Assembly (NCBI GenBank): GCA_003216035.1
Contig: QCJM01000013.1
Span: 1-37,169, forward strand
Source: Prochlorococcus sp. AG-409-B13
GTDB lineage: Bacteria; Cyanobacteriota; Cyanobacteriia; PCC-6307; Cyanobiaceae
Length of the DNA stretch: 37,169 nucleotides
Reading direction: 5' to 3'
The notes under the pieces were generated by a model. It saw nothing but the letters and a program-made list of their open reading frames with translations, did not search any database and was not told the DNA's origin. The position numbers and the translations under genes were made by a program. Positions 1 through 9,923 of this stretch are shown here, one piece after another (position 1 is the stretch's first letter; the number at the start of each line of letters is the position of its first letter).

Positions 1-355
1 ACTATCTAACTAAGCTTGCAGCATTGAATGGCATTTAGTAGTAATTGCGAAAATTCCTACAAAGAACTTAGTAGGCTTTGACCTTTCATGTATGTATTGT
101 TGCTAGATTGACTAGATCGCAGCTTTTTAGTGCTTGTTAGGGAATGATCTCAAGCTTTTCTAAGGCTGACTTGTCCAAAGCACTTCTTTTGAAGGTAATT
201 ACTATCAACTGCTTACCATCGCAATGGCACTTAAGTAATCATGCGCTGACTTCTCAGGCATAAAGCGGTGATTTGGAACGTAGGAATATGTCTATATATT
301 GCGCTTAACTTGGCTAACTATCTAAAGAATTAGTAAATTTAGCGGCTAAATAAAG
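1..355. other. Gene-free left edge
   Basis: I see no convincing coding region, RNA gene or repeat in this AT-rich stretch upstream of the rpsD terminator. It may hold the promoter or tail of a gene lying beyond the left edge. Confidence 0.5.
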
Positions 356-382
356 ACCCCCCAGATTGAAGATCCGGGGGGT
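356..382 (-). terminator. Rho-independent terminator of rpsD
   Basis: ACCCCCC (356-362) pairs with GGGGGGT (376-382), and an inner GAT/ATC pairing extends the stem. Read on the minus strand, the stem is followed by a T-rich stretch. It lies about 60 bases past the rpsD stop codon. Confidence 0.8.
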
Positions 383-440
383 AAAAAGGTTTGTATAGAG
401 TTTGTATAGAAAGCCGAAAACCCTTGGCATGACTGGCTTC

Positions 441-1049
441 TTATACTTTACGTGAGTAGTACTCAACTACCAGAAGTTCGTTGATTTCGAGAGCGACCCA
501 TTCGCGCTCACACTTTCCTGTGATTTTTGCTGACATTTTGGGCTTGTCTAATTCAAGATGTGGCGGAACATTGGCCAATCCTGGGAACTCCAAGTTGCCT
601 TCTGCAAGTTTTTTGCTGCCTTTCCTTTCTCGAACGGCTACTACATCGCCTGCTTTGCATTGATAACTTGCAATATCTAGGACGTGTCCGTTGACGGTCA
701 CGTGGCCATGGTTTACAAGTTGACGAGCCCCTGGAACGGTTGGCCCGAAACCCAGCCTGAAGCAAACGTTGTCCAGCCTATTTTCTAAAAGCTTTAGCAG
801 GTTTGTTCCTGTAGACCCTTCTTGAGCTCGTGCTTTTTTAACGTAGCGAACAAGTTGGCGTTCAGAAATTCCGTAATTGAATCTGAGTTTTTGCTTCTCT
901 TCGAGACGGATCGCATATTCTGAGCGCTTGCGACGGGCTTGGCCGTGCTGACCTGGAGGATGGGACCGCTTTGCGGCCTTCCGGGTGAGACCTGGCAGGT
1001 CTCCCAAGCGCCGCGTGATCCTCAGGCGAGGTCCGCGGTATCTAGACAT
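441..1049 (-). CDS. rpsD: 30S ribosomal protein S4
   Basis: Primary 16S rRNA-binding protein that nucleates assembly of the small-subunit body. The 202 residues match the usual bacterial/chloroplast S4 length. The N-terminal S4 region begins [16 protein letters not shown], followed by a basic segment with PPGQHG (31-36). The S4 RNA-binding domain spans about residues 91-155 ([12 protein letters not shown], then [14 protein letters not shown]). It is a single-gene unit here, with a strong terminator downstream, and is transcribed divergently from yidD about 70 bases away. Identification is secure. Confidence 0.97.
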   Translation of the reverse strand: MSRYRGPRLRITRRLGDLPGLTRKAAKRSHPPGQHGQARRKRSEYAIRLEEKQKLRFNYGISERQLVRYVKKARAQEGSTGTNLLKLLENRLDNVCFRLGFGPTVPGARQLVNHGHVTVNGHVLDIASYQCKAGDVVAVRERKGSKKLAEGNLEFPGLANVPPHLELDKPKMSAKITGKCEREWVALEINELLVVEYYSRKV

Positions 1050-1122
1050 AAGAGTGAAATGAAGGGATCAGTTGTTGCCTCGATACGCCATGCTGGAGCA
1101 AAGGACCAGTTCGCGACTCGGT

Positions 1123-1389
1123 ATGCAACAACCTAATACTCTATCTCTTGACATCCCAAAGAAAATCAACAGAACGCTTTCTAAGATTCTTTTGGCTTTA
1201 ATTCATTTTTATAGGAATTGGTTCTCCCCGTTAATTGGACCTCGTTGTAGGTTTATTCCCAGTTGCAGCGCATATGGTTTAGAGGCTATCGCCCGTCATG
1301 GACCTTGGCGGGGAGGTTGGCTCACTTTGAAAAGACTGTCTCGCTGCCATCCTTTTACACCTTGTGGTTGTGACCCCGTCCCAGATTGA
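1123..1389 (+). CDS. yidD: Membrane protein insertion efficiency factor YidD
   Basis: Small membrane-associated protein thought to help YidC-dependent insertion of inner- or thylakoid-membrane proteins. The family signature is clear: a hydrophobic/amphipathic start, then YRNWFSPLIGPRCRFIPSCSAYG, HGPWRGGWLTLKRL and the cysteine-rich tail RCHPF..CGCDPVPD. An in-frame ATG exists at 1072, but the ATG at 1123 gives 88 residues and an N-terminus of typical length, so I prefer it. Its TGA shares its last base with the ATG of the next gene, indicating translational coupling. Confidence 0.9.
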   Translation: MQQPNTLSLDIPKKINRTLSKILLALIHFYRNWFSPLIGPRCRFIPSCSAYGLEAIARHGPWRGGWLTLKRLSRCHPFTPCGCDPVPD

Positions 1390-1700
1390 TGCAATCACTA
1401 GACTTGATTCTCTTTAGCCGCAATGGTTGTTGCCTTTGTGAGGCTCTTGAGCAAAGGCTCAGGAGACTTTCTTTTAATGAGATACAACCTCCTGTAGAGC
1501 TACATATAATTGATATTGATAATGGAGCAATTTCGTCTAGTGAAAGGGAAAAATATGACCTAATTGTGCCAGTGATGCTTCTTCGGTCTCGAGCGTTGAA
1601 GAAAGATTTTATTTTACCTAGGCCTTCACCCAGGCTGAATCAAGAAGGTTTTTTTTATTGGTTGCAAAAGGCTATTACCAAAACCATTGGCTCTGATTAG
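1389..1700 (+). CDS. Glutaredoxin-like (DUF836-type) thioredoxin-fold protein
   Basis: A 103-residue thioredoxin-fold protein. The first strand (LDLILFSRNG) runs into a CCLC motif at residues 14-17 at the start of helix 1, the redox position of glutaredoxins. A cis-Pro-like IVPVMLLRS segment follows. The ATG at 1389 overlaps the yidD stop (TGATG). A TTG at 1386 would add one residue but is less likely. The substrate is unknown. The fold and motif support a thiol-disulfide role; cyanobacterial relatives are annotated only as glutaredoxin family. Confidence 0.8.
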   Translation: MQSLDLILFSRNGCCLCEALEQRLRRLSFNEIQPPVELHIIDIDNGAISSSEREKYDLIVPVMLLRSRALKKDFILPRPSPRLNQEGFFYWLQKAITKTIGSD

Positions 1701-1727
1701 AACTACTGACCAAATATTAAGCCTACT

Positions 1728-3260
1728 ATGACTCAGATTCAGTCTCTTCATTCTTTATTGAAGTCTGCAGGTTTTGCAGTCCCACAAGACTTGGCAAATC
1801 CTTTAATTAGAATGGTTACTTTTGATTCTCGTTATGTTGTAAAAGGTAGTTTGTTTGTTGGTCTGCCTGGGGAAAGGGTTGATGGTGGAAGATTTTGGCC
1901 TCAGGCTTTTTCTGCTGGTGCGGAGGCTGCCGTTATTAGTCCTGAAGCTGCTCAGCAGTTTCCACCTGACTTTGGAGATGCTGTAGTCGTCATGCAAGAA
2001 CCACTTGCCCATTGGGCAGGGATGTTGGCGGCAGCATTTTGGCAAAATCCCTCCTCAAAGATGGCATTGATAGGGGTGACCGGTACAAATGGCAAAACAA
2101 CTACTACTTATCTAATTGAATATTTAAGTGCTGCTTTGGAGAGGCCTACAGCCTTGTTCGGGACGTTGGTTAATCGATGGCCAGGTTTTAGCGCTAAGGC
2201 TAGTCATACCACTGCTTTCGCAGACAGCTTGCAGGCCAATCTTGCAGGAGCAGTTAGGGCAGGAGCTCAGTTTGGGGTTATGGAAGTGAGTTCTCATGCA
2301 CTTGATCAGCATCGTGTTTCTGGCTGTCGTTTTAAGGGTGCTGTTTTTACAAACCTCACACAGGACCACCTGGATTATCACTCTTCTATGGAAAATTATT
2401 TTGCAGCGAAGGCTCGATTGTTTGAGGCCCCTTTTTTGATACCTGGTAGAGATAGAGCAGTTGTGAATGTCGATAACTCTTGGGGTGTAATTCTTGCTGA
2501 TCAGCTTGGGGATAATTGTTGGAGGAGCTCCTTATCTAATGCTGGTCTTGATTTGGTTAAAGCAGAATTGAGGATCACTGATTTAAAAAAAACTAATAAG
2601 GGTGTGAAAGGACGTCTTCATAGCCCAGTGGGAGAAGGCTGTTTTGAATCTACTTTGATTGGCGATTTCAATATGATGAACTTGCTTCAATCTGTTGGTG
2701 TTTTGCTTCAGCAGGGCTTCCCATTGCCGCAGCTTTTGAAAGCAATCCCAGACTTCCCTGGGGTGCCTGGTCGCATGGAGCAAATCAAAGTCTCAGAGAA
2801 AGTTTCTGGTATTACCTTGCCTAAAGTATTAGTTGACTATGCGCATACTCCTGATGGATTAAAGAACGCTTTGATTGCAGCAAGAAGTTTCACGGAGGGT
2901 GAGTTGATTTGCGTTTTTGGTTGTGGTGGGGATAGGGATAAAGGGAAGAGGTCCAAAATGGGAGCTATTGCCGCTCAATTAGCTGATCGACTTGTCGTCA
3001 CTTCTGATAACCCTCGAACAGAAGAACCTCAGCAAATTTTGAGAGATGTCCTGACTGGTATCCCAATAGGTACTGCTTTGACAGTGGAAGAGAATCGATC
3101 TATTGCTATTCAACTCGCAGTTAGCGAGAGTGGGCCTGGAGATGTAGTGCTAATTGCTGGAAAGGGCCATGAGGATTACCAAATTCTTGGCACTGAAAAG
3201 GTTTATTTTGATGACCGAAAGGAGGCTTTGGGGGCACTTAATCGAATATTAGGTAGTTGA
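1728..3260 (+). CDS. murE: UDP-MurNAc-tripeptide synthetase
   Basis: Cytoplasmic peptidoglycan precursor enzyme that adds the third amino acid to UDP-MurNAc-L-Ala-D-Glu with ATP. Its 510 residues fit the family. The Mur-ligase P-loop [13 protein letters not shown] lies at about 117-129, and the [17 protein letters not shown] and [10 protein letters not shown] motifs follow in order. The DNPRTEEP motif near residue 427 is the signature of enzymes that add meso-diaminopimelate rather than lysine. It lies 27 bases after the glutaredoxin-like gene and is probably co-transcribed with it. It is the only mur gene in the window. Confidence 0.97.
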   Translation: MTQIQSLHSLLKSAGFAVPQDLANPLIRMVTFDSRYVVKGSLFVGLPGERVDGGRFWPQAFSAGAEAAVISPEAAQQFPPDFGDAVVVMQEPLAHWAGMLAAAFWQNPSSKMALIGVTGTNGKTTTTYLIEYLSAALERPTALFGTLVNRWPGFSAKASHTTAFADSLQANLAGAVRAGAQFGVMEVSSHALDQHRVSGCRFKGAVFTNLTQDHLDYHSSMENYFAAKARLFEAPFLIPGRDRAVVNVDNSWGVILADQLGDNCWRSSLSNAGLDLVKAELRITDLKKTNKGVKGRLHSPVGEGCFESTLIGDFNMMNLLQSVGVLLQQGFPLPQLLKAIPDFPGVPGRMEQIKVSEKVSGITLPKVLVDYAHTPDGLKNALIAARSFTEGELICVFGCGGDRDKGKRSKMGAIAAQLADRLVVTSDNPRTEEPQQILRDVLTGIPIGTALTVEENRSIAIQLAVSESGPGDVVLIAGKGHEDYQILGTEKVYFDDRKEALGALNRILGS

Positions 3261-3265
3261 TCTTT

Positions 3266-4483
3266 TTAAATTACTTCGCTGATTGCAATCTCTTCAATAG
3301 CCTTGCTTAAGGTAATAATTTCTTTGTTTGTGGTGGTGATATGTACGCAGGCACGTAAGCATCTTGGGCTTTCTAAGTCTCTTATCCATAAGTTTTGACC
3401 GCCTAAAAGCTTCACTACTTTTTTAGTTAAGTGTTTATGGGTGAACTCAAAACTAATTAACCCTGCTGGTGGTGGCCCTTTCAGAATAGTTCTTACTCCA
3501 TCTATGGAATTTAGAAGATCCCAGAACTCTTTGCCTGATTTTTTAATTTGTGAAATTCGGTTTTGAACGGTACCAGCTTCTTCTAATAATCTTAATGAGC
3601 AGCGCAGTCCTGCGAGGAGGGGGACGCATGATGTGGCGATTTCAAACCGCCGACTATCTGGATGAAATAGATTCGAATAATTTGTGTAGTTAATATTTTC
3701 GTTTTGAAGGCTTCTCCATCCAATCAGGGTGGGATTTGCCTCAGAGAGGACCCGTTCAGAAATAGCTACTCCTCCAAGCCCTTCGGGACCTAAGGCCCAT
3801 TTGTGACCTGTAAATGCATAAATGTCTGCGCTACTTGCCTCTTCAGTAAGTGGTATTTGCCCAAAACTTTGTGCGGCATCTACTAATAAGAAGGGCTTAT
3901 TGGGATGATTGGAAAGGCTTTTTGCTATGGCTTTAATAGGTATAAGTTGTCCTGTGTTCCAAAGCAGATGAGAAACTACTACAAGTTTTGTTCTCCTCTC
4001 GAGCTTCTTGTCTAAAAGTGTTAATAGTTCTGAATGAATACTCTCCTGCTCCGTGACTCCTTGCCTAAGCATTTGAATGGGCAGAATGTCTATAGAAAGC
4101 CCTTTTCTATATGCAAGCTCTTGGCATGCAGCCACTACCCCTGGATGTTCACAATCACTTATTAGCAGGCGGTCATTACTTGAAAAAGGTAGTCCCCATA
4201 ATGGTAGTACGCATCCACTTGTAACATTTTCAGTTAGAGCTAATCGATTATGAGGAATGCCACATTGAATGGCAAGCATCTCACGGGTGGATTCGATTTC
4301 ATTTGTGATGTATGGCCAAACGCAACCTGTGAAAGGCCCTAGCTCTTGAATTTTTTTCCAACTCTCTACTATCGCATTGAGGGATGAGGTAGGTAGAGGC
4401 CCTTGCCCTCCATAGTTGAAATAGCTCTTGTTATTGAGTGCTGGAAGTAATGCCCTTAGTTCATTACTTGCGGTTGTTTTCAT
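3266..4483 (-). CDS. Class-V PLP enzyme (cysteine desulfurase / C-DES-type lyase)
   Basis: Fold-type I PLP enzyme of 405 residues. PLP contacts are visible: H113 in CEHPG, D202 and Q205 in VDAAQSFG, and the Schiff-base lysine K228 in TGHKWALGPEG. The sequence resembles the NifS/SufS branch and most of all the cyanobacterial L-cysteine/cystine C-S lyase (C-DES) group. I do not see a clear mobile catalytic-cysteine loop like that of IscS/SufS, which favours lyase activity, but the two functions cannot be separated by eye. It converges with murE, with 5 bases between the stops, and has no partner suf gene here. Confidence 0.8.
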   Translation of the reverse strand: MKTTASNELRALLPALNNKSYFNYGGQGPLPTSSLNAIVESWKKIQELGPFTGCVWPYITNEIESTREMLAIQCGIPHNRLALTENVTSGCVLPLWGLPFSSNDRLLISDCEHPGVVAACQELAYRKGLSIDILPIQMLRQGVTEQESIHSELLTLLDKKLERRTKLVVVSHLLWNTGQLIPIKAIAKSLSNHPNKPFLLVDAAQSFGQIPLTEEASSADIYAFTGHKWALGPEGLGGVAISERVLSEANPTLIGWRSLQNENINYTNYSNLFHPDSRRFEIATSCVPLLAGLRCSLRLLEEAGTVQNRISQIKKSGKEFWDLLNSIDGVRTILKGPPPAGLISFEFTHKHLTKKVVKLLGGQNLWIRDLESPRCLRACVHITTTNKEIITLSKAIEEIAISEVI

Positions 4484-4548
4484 GTTGGAATTATATAAAA
4501 GGTTGACCTAAGAAGCCGATTTATTTGTTTATTACTCCGTCTAGTTAA

Positions 4549-4571
4549 AAAGCCCCCGATTAGGGGGCTTT
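4549..4571. terminator. Bidirectional-looking intrinsic terminator
   Basis: AAAGCCCCC-gatta-GGGGGCTTT is a perfect 9-bp stem with A and T runs on both sides. On the minus strand it lies 25 bases beyond the stop of the DUF4278 gene and insulates it from the PLP enzyme gene downstream. Confidence 0.9.
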
Positions 4572-4595
4572 ATGTAATTTGATGCATGCAGAGGA

Positions 4596-4772
4596 TTAAG
4601 AGATCTGTTTCTGGTACTTCACTCCCCTGTATGTAAAAGTTAATTGCGCATTGCTGATTTCATTCCTTCTACTTGAATAAATGCTTCTGCGATAAGTCAG
4701 TTCTACAGTCTGCTTAGGAGCTACGTCTTTTTTCTGAACGTACTCTTTGCCACGATAGGTCAGAGTTGTCAT
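4596..4772 (-). CDS. DUF4278 small protein
   Basis: A 58-residue cyanobacterial protein that begins MTTLTYRGKEYVQKK and ends with LTFTYRGVKYQKQIS. The repeated (L)TYRG..Y motif at both ends, with an arginine-rich LTYRRSIY segment between, is the hallmark of the DUF4278 family, which is widespread in cyanobacteria and of unknown function. The ATG at 4772 is the natural start and an intrinsic terminator lies just past the stop, so it is a monocistronic unit. Confidence 0.85.
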   Translation of the reverse strand: MTTLTYRGKEYVQKKDVAPKQTVELTYRRSIYSSRRNEISNAQLTFTYRGVKYQKQIS

Positions 4773-4796
4773 AGTTTGTGAGTCCGATGAAAACGA

Positions 4797-4873
4797 CCAG
4801 GTCCCCGTTCCATGGCCTGGCTCGAACTGCGCCCTGAGTAACAGGGTGAACGCTTTGTAGCGGTTGCTACAAA
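4797..4873. other. Three consecutive hairpins (possible leader or small RNA)
   Basis: CCAGG/CCTGG (4797-4820), CCCTG-agtaa-CAGGG (4832-4846) and the perfect TTTGTAGC-ggtt-GCTACAAA (4854-4873) follow one another within 80 bases, just upstream of the DUF4278 gene. They could be that gene's 5' leader or a separate small RNA. The rest of the gap (4874-5180) shows nothing clear. Confidence 0.35.
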
Positions 4874-5180
4874 ATTAATTATGTACCTTTTTGGCGAAGT
4901 ATGTAGTTCACGGTTATACAAAACCTTGTTTTGGTAATCGCTGGCTTTTCCGAAAAGGCCTTTAAGGGTATAGGCGTCAAGAACATTAATTAGCTCTGGG
5001 TATTTATGTTTTTATAGCTTTTAAAGGTTGCTTCAGTATTGTTTGGCTGATTCGAATGTCTGTTTGGTAATATCTCCTAGAATTTTTTCTTTAAAATGGA
5101 TCTAGCTAGTGTAGGTAAGTATCGTTTGCTTTCCTCCCTTGCGTGAACTGTTAGTTGTTTCTTTAACTAAATTCTGAAAG

Positions 5181-5447
5181 ATGAAAGGATTCCTATTTTT
5201 TGCAGGCTCACTGGTTAGGTGGACTGTGCTCAAGCCCAGAGAATTTTTGGTGGGCATAATTTATACTGCATTAATTCATGGGATTACTACCGTTGGGATA
5301 ACTAACTCAATTAGTGGAGTTGGCTTTATTTTTACCTTAGGAATCTTTGGACCGTTGTTTTTTGCAATATATAAGGGTTTGCCTTTGGATTGTCTTGATT
5401 TTGAAGCCTCAATTAACAGGGAGTTTAATCCAGATAATCTGAGTTAA
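5181..5447 (+). CDS. Small two-helix membrane protein, unknown function
   Basis: An 88-residue protein with two probable membrane helices (about 23-43 and 47-66) and an acidic C-terminal tail (DCLDFEASINREFNPDNLS). No known domain is recognised. The start is an ATG after a weakly purine-rich stretch (ctgaaag). It stands alone between the DUF4278 gene and another one-helix protein, in the AT-rich intergenic style of small conserved Prochlorococcus proteins. Codon usage looks like that of the neighbours, so it is probably real. Confidence 0.6.
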   Translation: MKGFLFFAGSLVRWTVLKPREFLVGIIYTALIHGITTVGITNSISGVGFIFTLGIFGPLFFAIYKGLPLDCLDFEASINREFNPDNLS

Positions 5448-5625
5448 GAGTAATTGATTTGAAGTACGTTGTTTTTGGGGAATGAAATTAAATGAAGAAA
5501 TCTTTTTTCTTTGCTTTGCTCATGAAGTGTTTATAGAAAGGAGTTGGCTCCCAAAATAGATATACAATGATTATTGCATGCTGGCCCTGCTAAAATATAT
5601 TTACTTTAACTTATAGGCGGTCGAT

Positions 5626-5796
5626 ATGAATAATCTCTGGAGGTCACCTTTATGGTTTGTTCCGGTAGGTCTTTTAATTGTCTTGACCTTGATTGAAACA
5701 ATTCATGTTTCTATGCATGGCAATTATTGCAAGACAGAAGCTCAATGGATGAATGAGAAGGGGATGGTTTATGACAGAGAGTCTTCTGTGGATTAA
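5626..5796 (+). CDS. Small single-pass membrane protein, unknown function
   Basis: A 56-residue ORF starting MNNLWRSPLWFVPVGLLIV, with one strong membrane helix (about 8-26) and a hydrophilic tail containing HGNYCKTEAQWMNEKGM. GGCGG about 7 bases upstream of the ATG may act as a ribosome-binding site. Length, composition and position fit the many short membrane proteins of marine picocyanobacteria, but no function can be assigned. Confidence 0.6.
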   Translation: MNNLWRSPLWFVPVGLLIVLTLIETIHVSMHGNYCKTEAQWMNEKGMVYDRESSVD

Positions 5797-5892
5797 ATGA
5801 ATATATTTGATTGAAAGCTTTGATTGAATATTGTTTGACTACAACGTTTTAAAATTGTAAACAATTTTTAATTTGACTAATAATCTTTTCCT

Positions 5893-6138
5893 TTAAAGCA
5901 CCTGAATTACTTCGCTAACTTCTGGGATCATTTCACGCAATTTTCTTTCTATGCCCATTTTTAGCGTCATTGTGCTACTTGGACAGCTGCCACAAGCACC
6001 CTGAAGGCGTACTTTGACTACTGGACCGTCGATTTCGACTATTTCTACATTGCCCCCATCTGCCATAAGAAATGGTCTTAGCTCATCTAGAACGGTTTCC
6101 ACGTTTTCGTTGGTGAGTGCCATGCTTTCAGTGCTCAT
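5893..6138 (-). CDS. NifU-like Fe-S scaffold protein (NFU domain)
   Basis: An 81-residue protein made of a stand-alone NFU domain. This is the cyanobacterial NfuA-type scaffold that assembles and hands on [4Fe-4S] clusters, notably to photosystem I. The cluster-binding CxxC is present as C49-G-S-C52 within [16 protein letters not shown], preceded by [15 protein letters not shown]. The start at 6138 is supported by the normal length; an internal ATG at residue 6 is possible. It is divergent from mqo. Confidence 0.92.
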   Translation of the reverse strand: MSTESMALTNENVETVLDELRPFLMADGGNVEIVEIDGPVVKVRLQGACGSCPSSTMTLKMGIERKLREMIPEVSEVIQVL

Positions 6139-6214
6139 AGTGGGAGTTCCGATTTGTATATGACCAGCCTAAGGAATCAGACCATAACCTGGCTATTAGG
6201 ACTGCTTTTAATTT

Positions 6215-7705
6215 GTGTACGTCAAAGAAGTGGTTGGATCTGAAAATCGTTATGACGTGATCCTTGTTGGGGCAGGGATTATGAGTTCGACGTTAGCCGT
6301 ATTGCTTCATGAGTTGGAGCCAGATATGCGCATATTGATGATTGAACGACTAGAGGCTCCAGGCTTGGAGAGTAGTGCTGCAGCTAATAATGCTGGTACT
6401 GGACATGCAGCAAATTGCGAATTGAATTACACACCTTTGACTTCTAATGGTTTAGTTAATACAAAAAAAGCTCTTTCTATTAACAAGGCTTTTGAGCGAA
6501 GTCTAGAGTTTTGGGCATCTCTAACCGAAGCAGGTGTCCTTAACCCAAAGGAATTTTTGCATTTAGTACCGCATATCAGTCTGGTTTGGGGCGAGGATGA
6601 AGTGGCTTTTTTGCGACAGCGTTATAGACAGCTCAGCTCCCTGGAGGCTTTTTCCTCAATGGAATGGAGCAATGATTCAACCGAGCTTAGGGACTGGATG
6701 CCATTGGTAATGGAAGGCCGTCAACCTTCTCAAAAATTGGCTGCGACAAGAATAAAAAGAGGCATGGATATTGACTTTGGATTTCTTACTGTTGAATATT
6801 TAAAAACACTTCAGGCTAATGGAGCTTTGGAGTTGCAATTGAATACTGAAGTCGTAAATCTCAAACAAATTAATACCAAGGCTTGGCAATTAGATCTTCA
6901 AGGTCTTAATGGAACTCAACAAGTAGAGACTCAGTTTGTCTTCCTAGGTGCTGGAGGAGGTGCATTATCTCTTCTTCAGAAGTCTTCTATCCCTGAGTCA
7001 TTAGTGTATGGGGGCTTCCCAGTCAGTGGGCAATGGTTAGTGTGTTCAGATTGTGCTTTAACTGAACAACATCATGCGAAAGTTTATGGAAAGGCTCGAG
7101 TGGGTGCTCCACCTATGTCAGTTCCACATTTAGATAGTAGATGGATAAATGGAGAACGCTCTTTGCTTTTTGGTCCTTACGCAGGCTTTACGACAAAGTT
7201 TTTAAAAGAAGGCTCTGGCTTGGATTTATTTAGATCGGTGAGAATTAACAATTTCAGCTCAATGTTTCAAGTAGGTTGGAGGAACTTTGATTTGGTTAAG
7301 TATCTTTTTAGTCAGTTGCGTCTTAGTGAAGCTGACCGATTAGATGCGCTTAAAGATTTTCTTCCAAATGCAAAAGAAAAAGATTGGAGGCTCGTTGTGG
7401 CAGGTCAAAGAGTTCAAATTATCAAGCGAACTTCTGAAGGGGGTTGTTTGCAGATGGGTACAGAGGTTGTTTCCTCTGCTGACGGAACACTTGCTGCATT
7501 ATTAGGTGCTTCACCAGGGGCAAGTACAGCTGTAACGATAATGCTAGAAGTTTTGGAGAGATGCTGGGGAGAGCAGATGCAGAGTGATCGTTGGCAGAAA
7601 AAATTGGAAGGACTCTTCCCTAGCTTTGGCCAGGAGCCTAATTTCAGCGACTCTCTTTTAATTGAGATGCGTCAAAGGAGTGACTTTCTCTTGGACTTGG
7701 CATAA
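6215..7705 (+). CDS. mqo: Malate:quinone oxidoreductase
   Basis: Membrane-associated FAD enzyme that oxidises malate to oxaloacetate and feeds electrons to the quinone pool. Its 496 residues are typical of Mqo. The FAD Rossmann motif [17 protein letters not shown] is at about 15-31, followed by [22 protein letters not shown] and the [13 protein letters not shown] segment characteristic of the family. C-terminal GQRVQIIK and [12 protein letters not shown] motifs complete the FAD site. The start is a GTG at 6215. It is divergent from nfu. Confidence 0.95.
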   Translation: MYVKEVVGSENRYDVILVGAGIMSSTLAVLLHELEPDMRILMIERLEAPGLESSAAANNAGTGHAANCELNYTPLTSNGLVNTKKALSINKAFERSLEFWASLTEAGVLNPKEFLHLVPHISLVWGEDEVAFLRQRYRQLSSLEAFSSMEWSNDSTELRDWMPLVMEGRQPSQKLAATRIKRGMDIDFGFLTVEYLKTLQANGALELQLNTEVVNLKQINTKAWQLDLQGLNGTQQVETQFVFLGAGGGALSLLQKSSIPESLVYGGFPVSGQWLVCSDCALTEQHHAKVYGKARVGAPPMSVPHLDSRWINGERSLLFGPYAGFTTKFLKEGSGLDLFRSVRINNFSSMFQVGWRNFDLVKYLFSQLRLSEADRLDALKDFLPNAKEKDWRLVVAGQRVQIIKRTSEGGCLQMGTEVVSSADGTLAALLGASPGASTAVTIMLEVLERCWGEQMQSDRWQKKLEGLFPSFGQEPNFSDSLLIEMRQRSDFLLDLA

Positions 7706-7797
7706 TTATTTTGACTTTATAGTTTGTAGATGTAATACGTGGCTAATTAATATTCAATAACTAAATCCGGCTGTCCGAGGTTGGGGATTGCAATCGT

Positions 7798-9606
7798 ATG
7801 ACTGACGTTCCAGTTTCTCGTTTGAGGAACTTTTGCATAATTGCCCATATCGACCATGGGAAGTCGACTCTTGCTGACAGGCTTTTGCAGGACACTGGCA
7901 CTGTCTCTGGCAGGGACATGCAGGATCAGTTCTTGGACAACATGGATCTTGAAAGGGAGAGAGGCATCACTATCAAGCTTCAGGCTGCGCGAATGGACTA
8001 CAAGGCTTCTGATGGTGAGAGTTACGTTTTAAACCTCATTGATACTCCAGGACATGTTGATTTTTCTTATGAAGTAAGTCGTTCTTTGCAGGCTTGTGAG
8101 GGTGCACTTTTAGTGGTTGATGCGAGTCAAGGAGTTGAAGCTCAGACTTTGGCAAACGTTTACTTGGCGATTGAAAATGATCTAGAGATTATTCCGGTTT
8201 TGAATAAGGTTGATCTTCCTGGGTCAGATCCAGAACGCACCAAGAAAGAAATTGAGGCAATTATTGGTTTAGATACCTCTCAAGCAATTGAATGCTCTGC
8301 AAAGTCAGGGCTTGGGGTCCCTGAGATTCTTCAGGCAGTGGTTGATCGAATACCCTCTCCAAAAGATGATTTGAAGGCTCCAACAAAAGCTTTGATTTTT
8401 GATTCTTATTACGATCCATATCGGGGAGTTATCGTTTATTTCAGAGTAATAAGTGGTCGAATAACAATTAAGGATAAGATTTTGCTAATGGCTAGTAATA
8501 AGAGCTTTGAGTTGGATGAGATTGGTGTAATGGCTCCTGATCAGTGTGAAGTGCAAGAGCTTCATGCTGGTGAAGTTGGATATTTATCTGCTTCTATTAA
8601 GGCTGTTGCTGATGCAAGAGTTGGAGATACTATTACTCTATTTAATTCACCTGCAGAGGCTCCACTCCCAGGATATAATGAAGCAAAGCCAATGGTTTTT
8701 TGCGGCCTATTTCCTACTGATGCAGATCAATATCCAGACTTAAGAGAGGCATTGGATAAATTGCAATTATCAGATGCCGCTTTGAAGTTTGAACCGGAAA
8801 CTAGTAGTGCAATGGGTTTTGGCTTTAGGTGTGGTTTCTTAGGGCTTTTGCATATGGAGATTGTCCAAGAAAGACTGGAAAGAGAATATAGTTTGGACTT
8901 GATAGTTACTGCTCCTTCAGTGATTTATCAGGTGAATATGATTAATGGAGAAAAAATAATGATTGATAACCCTGCAACATTACCTGATCCACAAAAAAGA
9001 GAATCGATAGAGGAGCCATACGTAAAGATGGAAATTTATGCTCCTAATGATTACAACGGAACGCTTATGGCTTTATGTCAGGAACGGCGGGGAGACTTTA
9101 TAGATATGAAGTATATTACAACTGATAGAGTCACATTGATTTACGAAATACCTTTAGCTGAGGTGGTTACAGATTTCTTTGACCAGATGAAAAGTCGTAC
9201 AAAAGGATATGCATCAATGGAGTATCATTTGATAGGGTATAGAAATAATGATTTGGTTCGATTAGATGTATTGATTAATTCAGAAAAAGCCGATCCTTTG
9301 ACTACAATTGTACATCGAGATAAGGCTTATGGAGTTGGTCGTGGTTTAGTTGAGAAGCTTAAAGAACTTATCCCAAGACAACAGTTCAAGATTCCATTGC
9401 AAGCTTCTATTGGAAGCCGTATTATTGCAAGCGAAAGTATTAGTGCAATAAGGAAGGATGTTTTGGCTAAGTGTTATGGAGGAGATATTTCACGCAAAAA
9501 GAAATTGTTACAAAAACAGGCTAAGGGTAAGAAAAGAATGAAGGCGATGGGCAAGGTAGATGTCCCTCAAGAGGCATTTATGGCAGTGCTTAAACTCAAT
9601 CAATAA
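7798..9606 (+). CDS. lepA: Elongation factor 4 (back-translocating GTPase)
   Basis: Ribosomal GTPase of 602 residues. G1 (AHIDHGKST, about 16-24), the switch region ([11 protein letters not shown]), G3 (DTPGHVDF) and G4 (NKVD) are intact. The C-terminal domain unique to LepA ends with [23 protein letters not shown] and KVDVPQEAF. It lies 92 bases after mqo in the same direction and may be followed in the same transcript by the ABC permease. Identification is secure. Confidence 0.97.
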   Translation: MTDVPVSRLRNFCIIAHIDHGKSTLADRLLQDTGTVSGRDMQDQFLDNMDLERERGITIKLQAARMDYKASDGESYVLNLIDTPGHVDFSYEVSRSLQACEGALLVVDASQGVEAQTLANVYLAIENDLEIIPVLNKVDLPGSDPERTKKEIEAIIGLDTSQAIECSAKSGLGVPEILQAVVDRIPSPKDDLKAPTKALIFDSYYDPYRGVIVYFRVISGRITIKDKILLMASNKSFELDEIGVMAPDQCEVQELHAGEVGYLSASIKAVADARVGDTITLFNSPAEAPLPGYNEAKPMVFCGLFPTDADQYPDLREALDKLQLSDAALKFEPETSSAMGFGFRCGFLGLLHMEIVQERLEREYSLDLIVTAPSVIYQVNMINGEKIMIDNPATLPDPQKRESIEEPYVKMEIYAPNDYNGTLMALCQERRGDFIDMKYITTDRVTLIYEIPLAEVVTDFFDQMKSRTKGYASMEYHLIGYRNNDLVRLDVLINSEKADPLTTIVHRDKAYGVGRGLVEKLKELIPRQQFKIPLQASIGSRIIASESISAIRKDVLAKCYGGDISRKKKLLQKQAKGKKRMKAMGKVDVPQEAFMAVLKLNQ

Positions 9607-9675
9607 TATTTCGCTGCTATATTTAACTTAATTCTGGCTGGGAAGGGGGGCTGTCTTTTTTAGTGGTAATTAGGT

Positions 9676-9870
9676 TTAGGTAAAAGGAGTATTTCGCATA
9701 GGAATAGGTACGTTTAGAGAATTTGTGTTTTCTGCCTCTTTTGGAATGAATGCAGTCCAAGCAAGTGCGATTAAAATTATCGCACCTACTGCCATCGTAA
9801 GTTCACCAACTGTAAGGCCCTTTTCTCGGAAATTCATGTCGAAGTTAGTGCGCATAAACATTAAAGCCAT
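9676..9870 (-). CDS. Small single-pass membrane protein, unknown function
   Basis: A 64-residue protein with one membrane helix (about residues 24-42, VGELTMAVGAIILIALAWT) and a polar tail rich in N and P. AAGG lies just upstream of the ATG at 9870. A shorter version from the ATG at 9837 (MNFREKGLTVGEL) is also plausible and may be the conserved core. It lies on the opposite strand in the lepA-permease gap. It looks like a real small cyanobacterial protein; the overlapping plus-strand reading is a shadow. Confidence 0.6.
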   Translation of the reverse strand: MALMFMRTNFDMNFREKGLTVGELTMAVGAIILIALAWTAFIPKEAENTNSLNVPIPMRNTPFT

Positions 9871-9923
9871 ATGCCTTCATAATTTCTACCCTTTAAAATT
9901 GATTTGAAGTTTCTAGGCTTCAA

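Noticed and set aside
9725-9907. Plus-strand ORF opposite the small membrane protein
   Set aside because: Its translation lacks coding character, and the minus-strand frame encodes a clear membrane helix.
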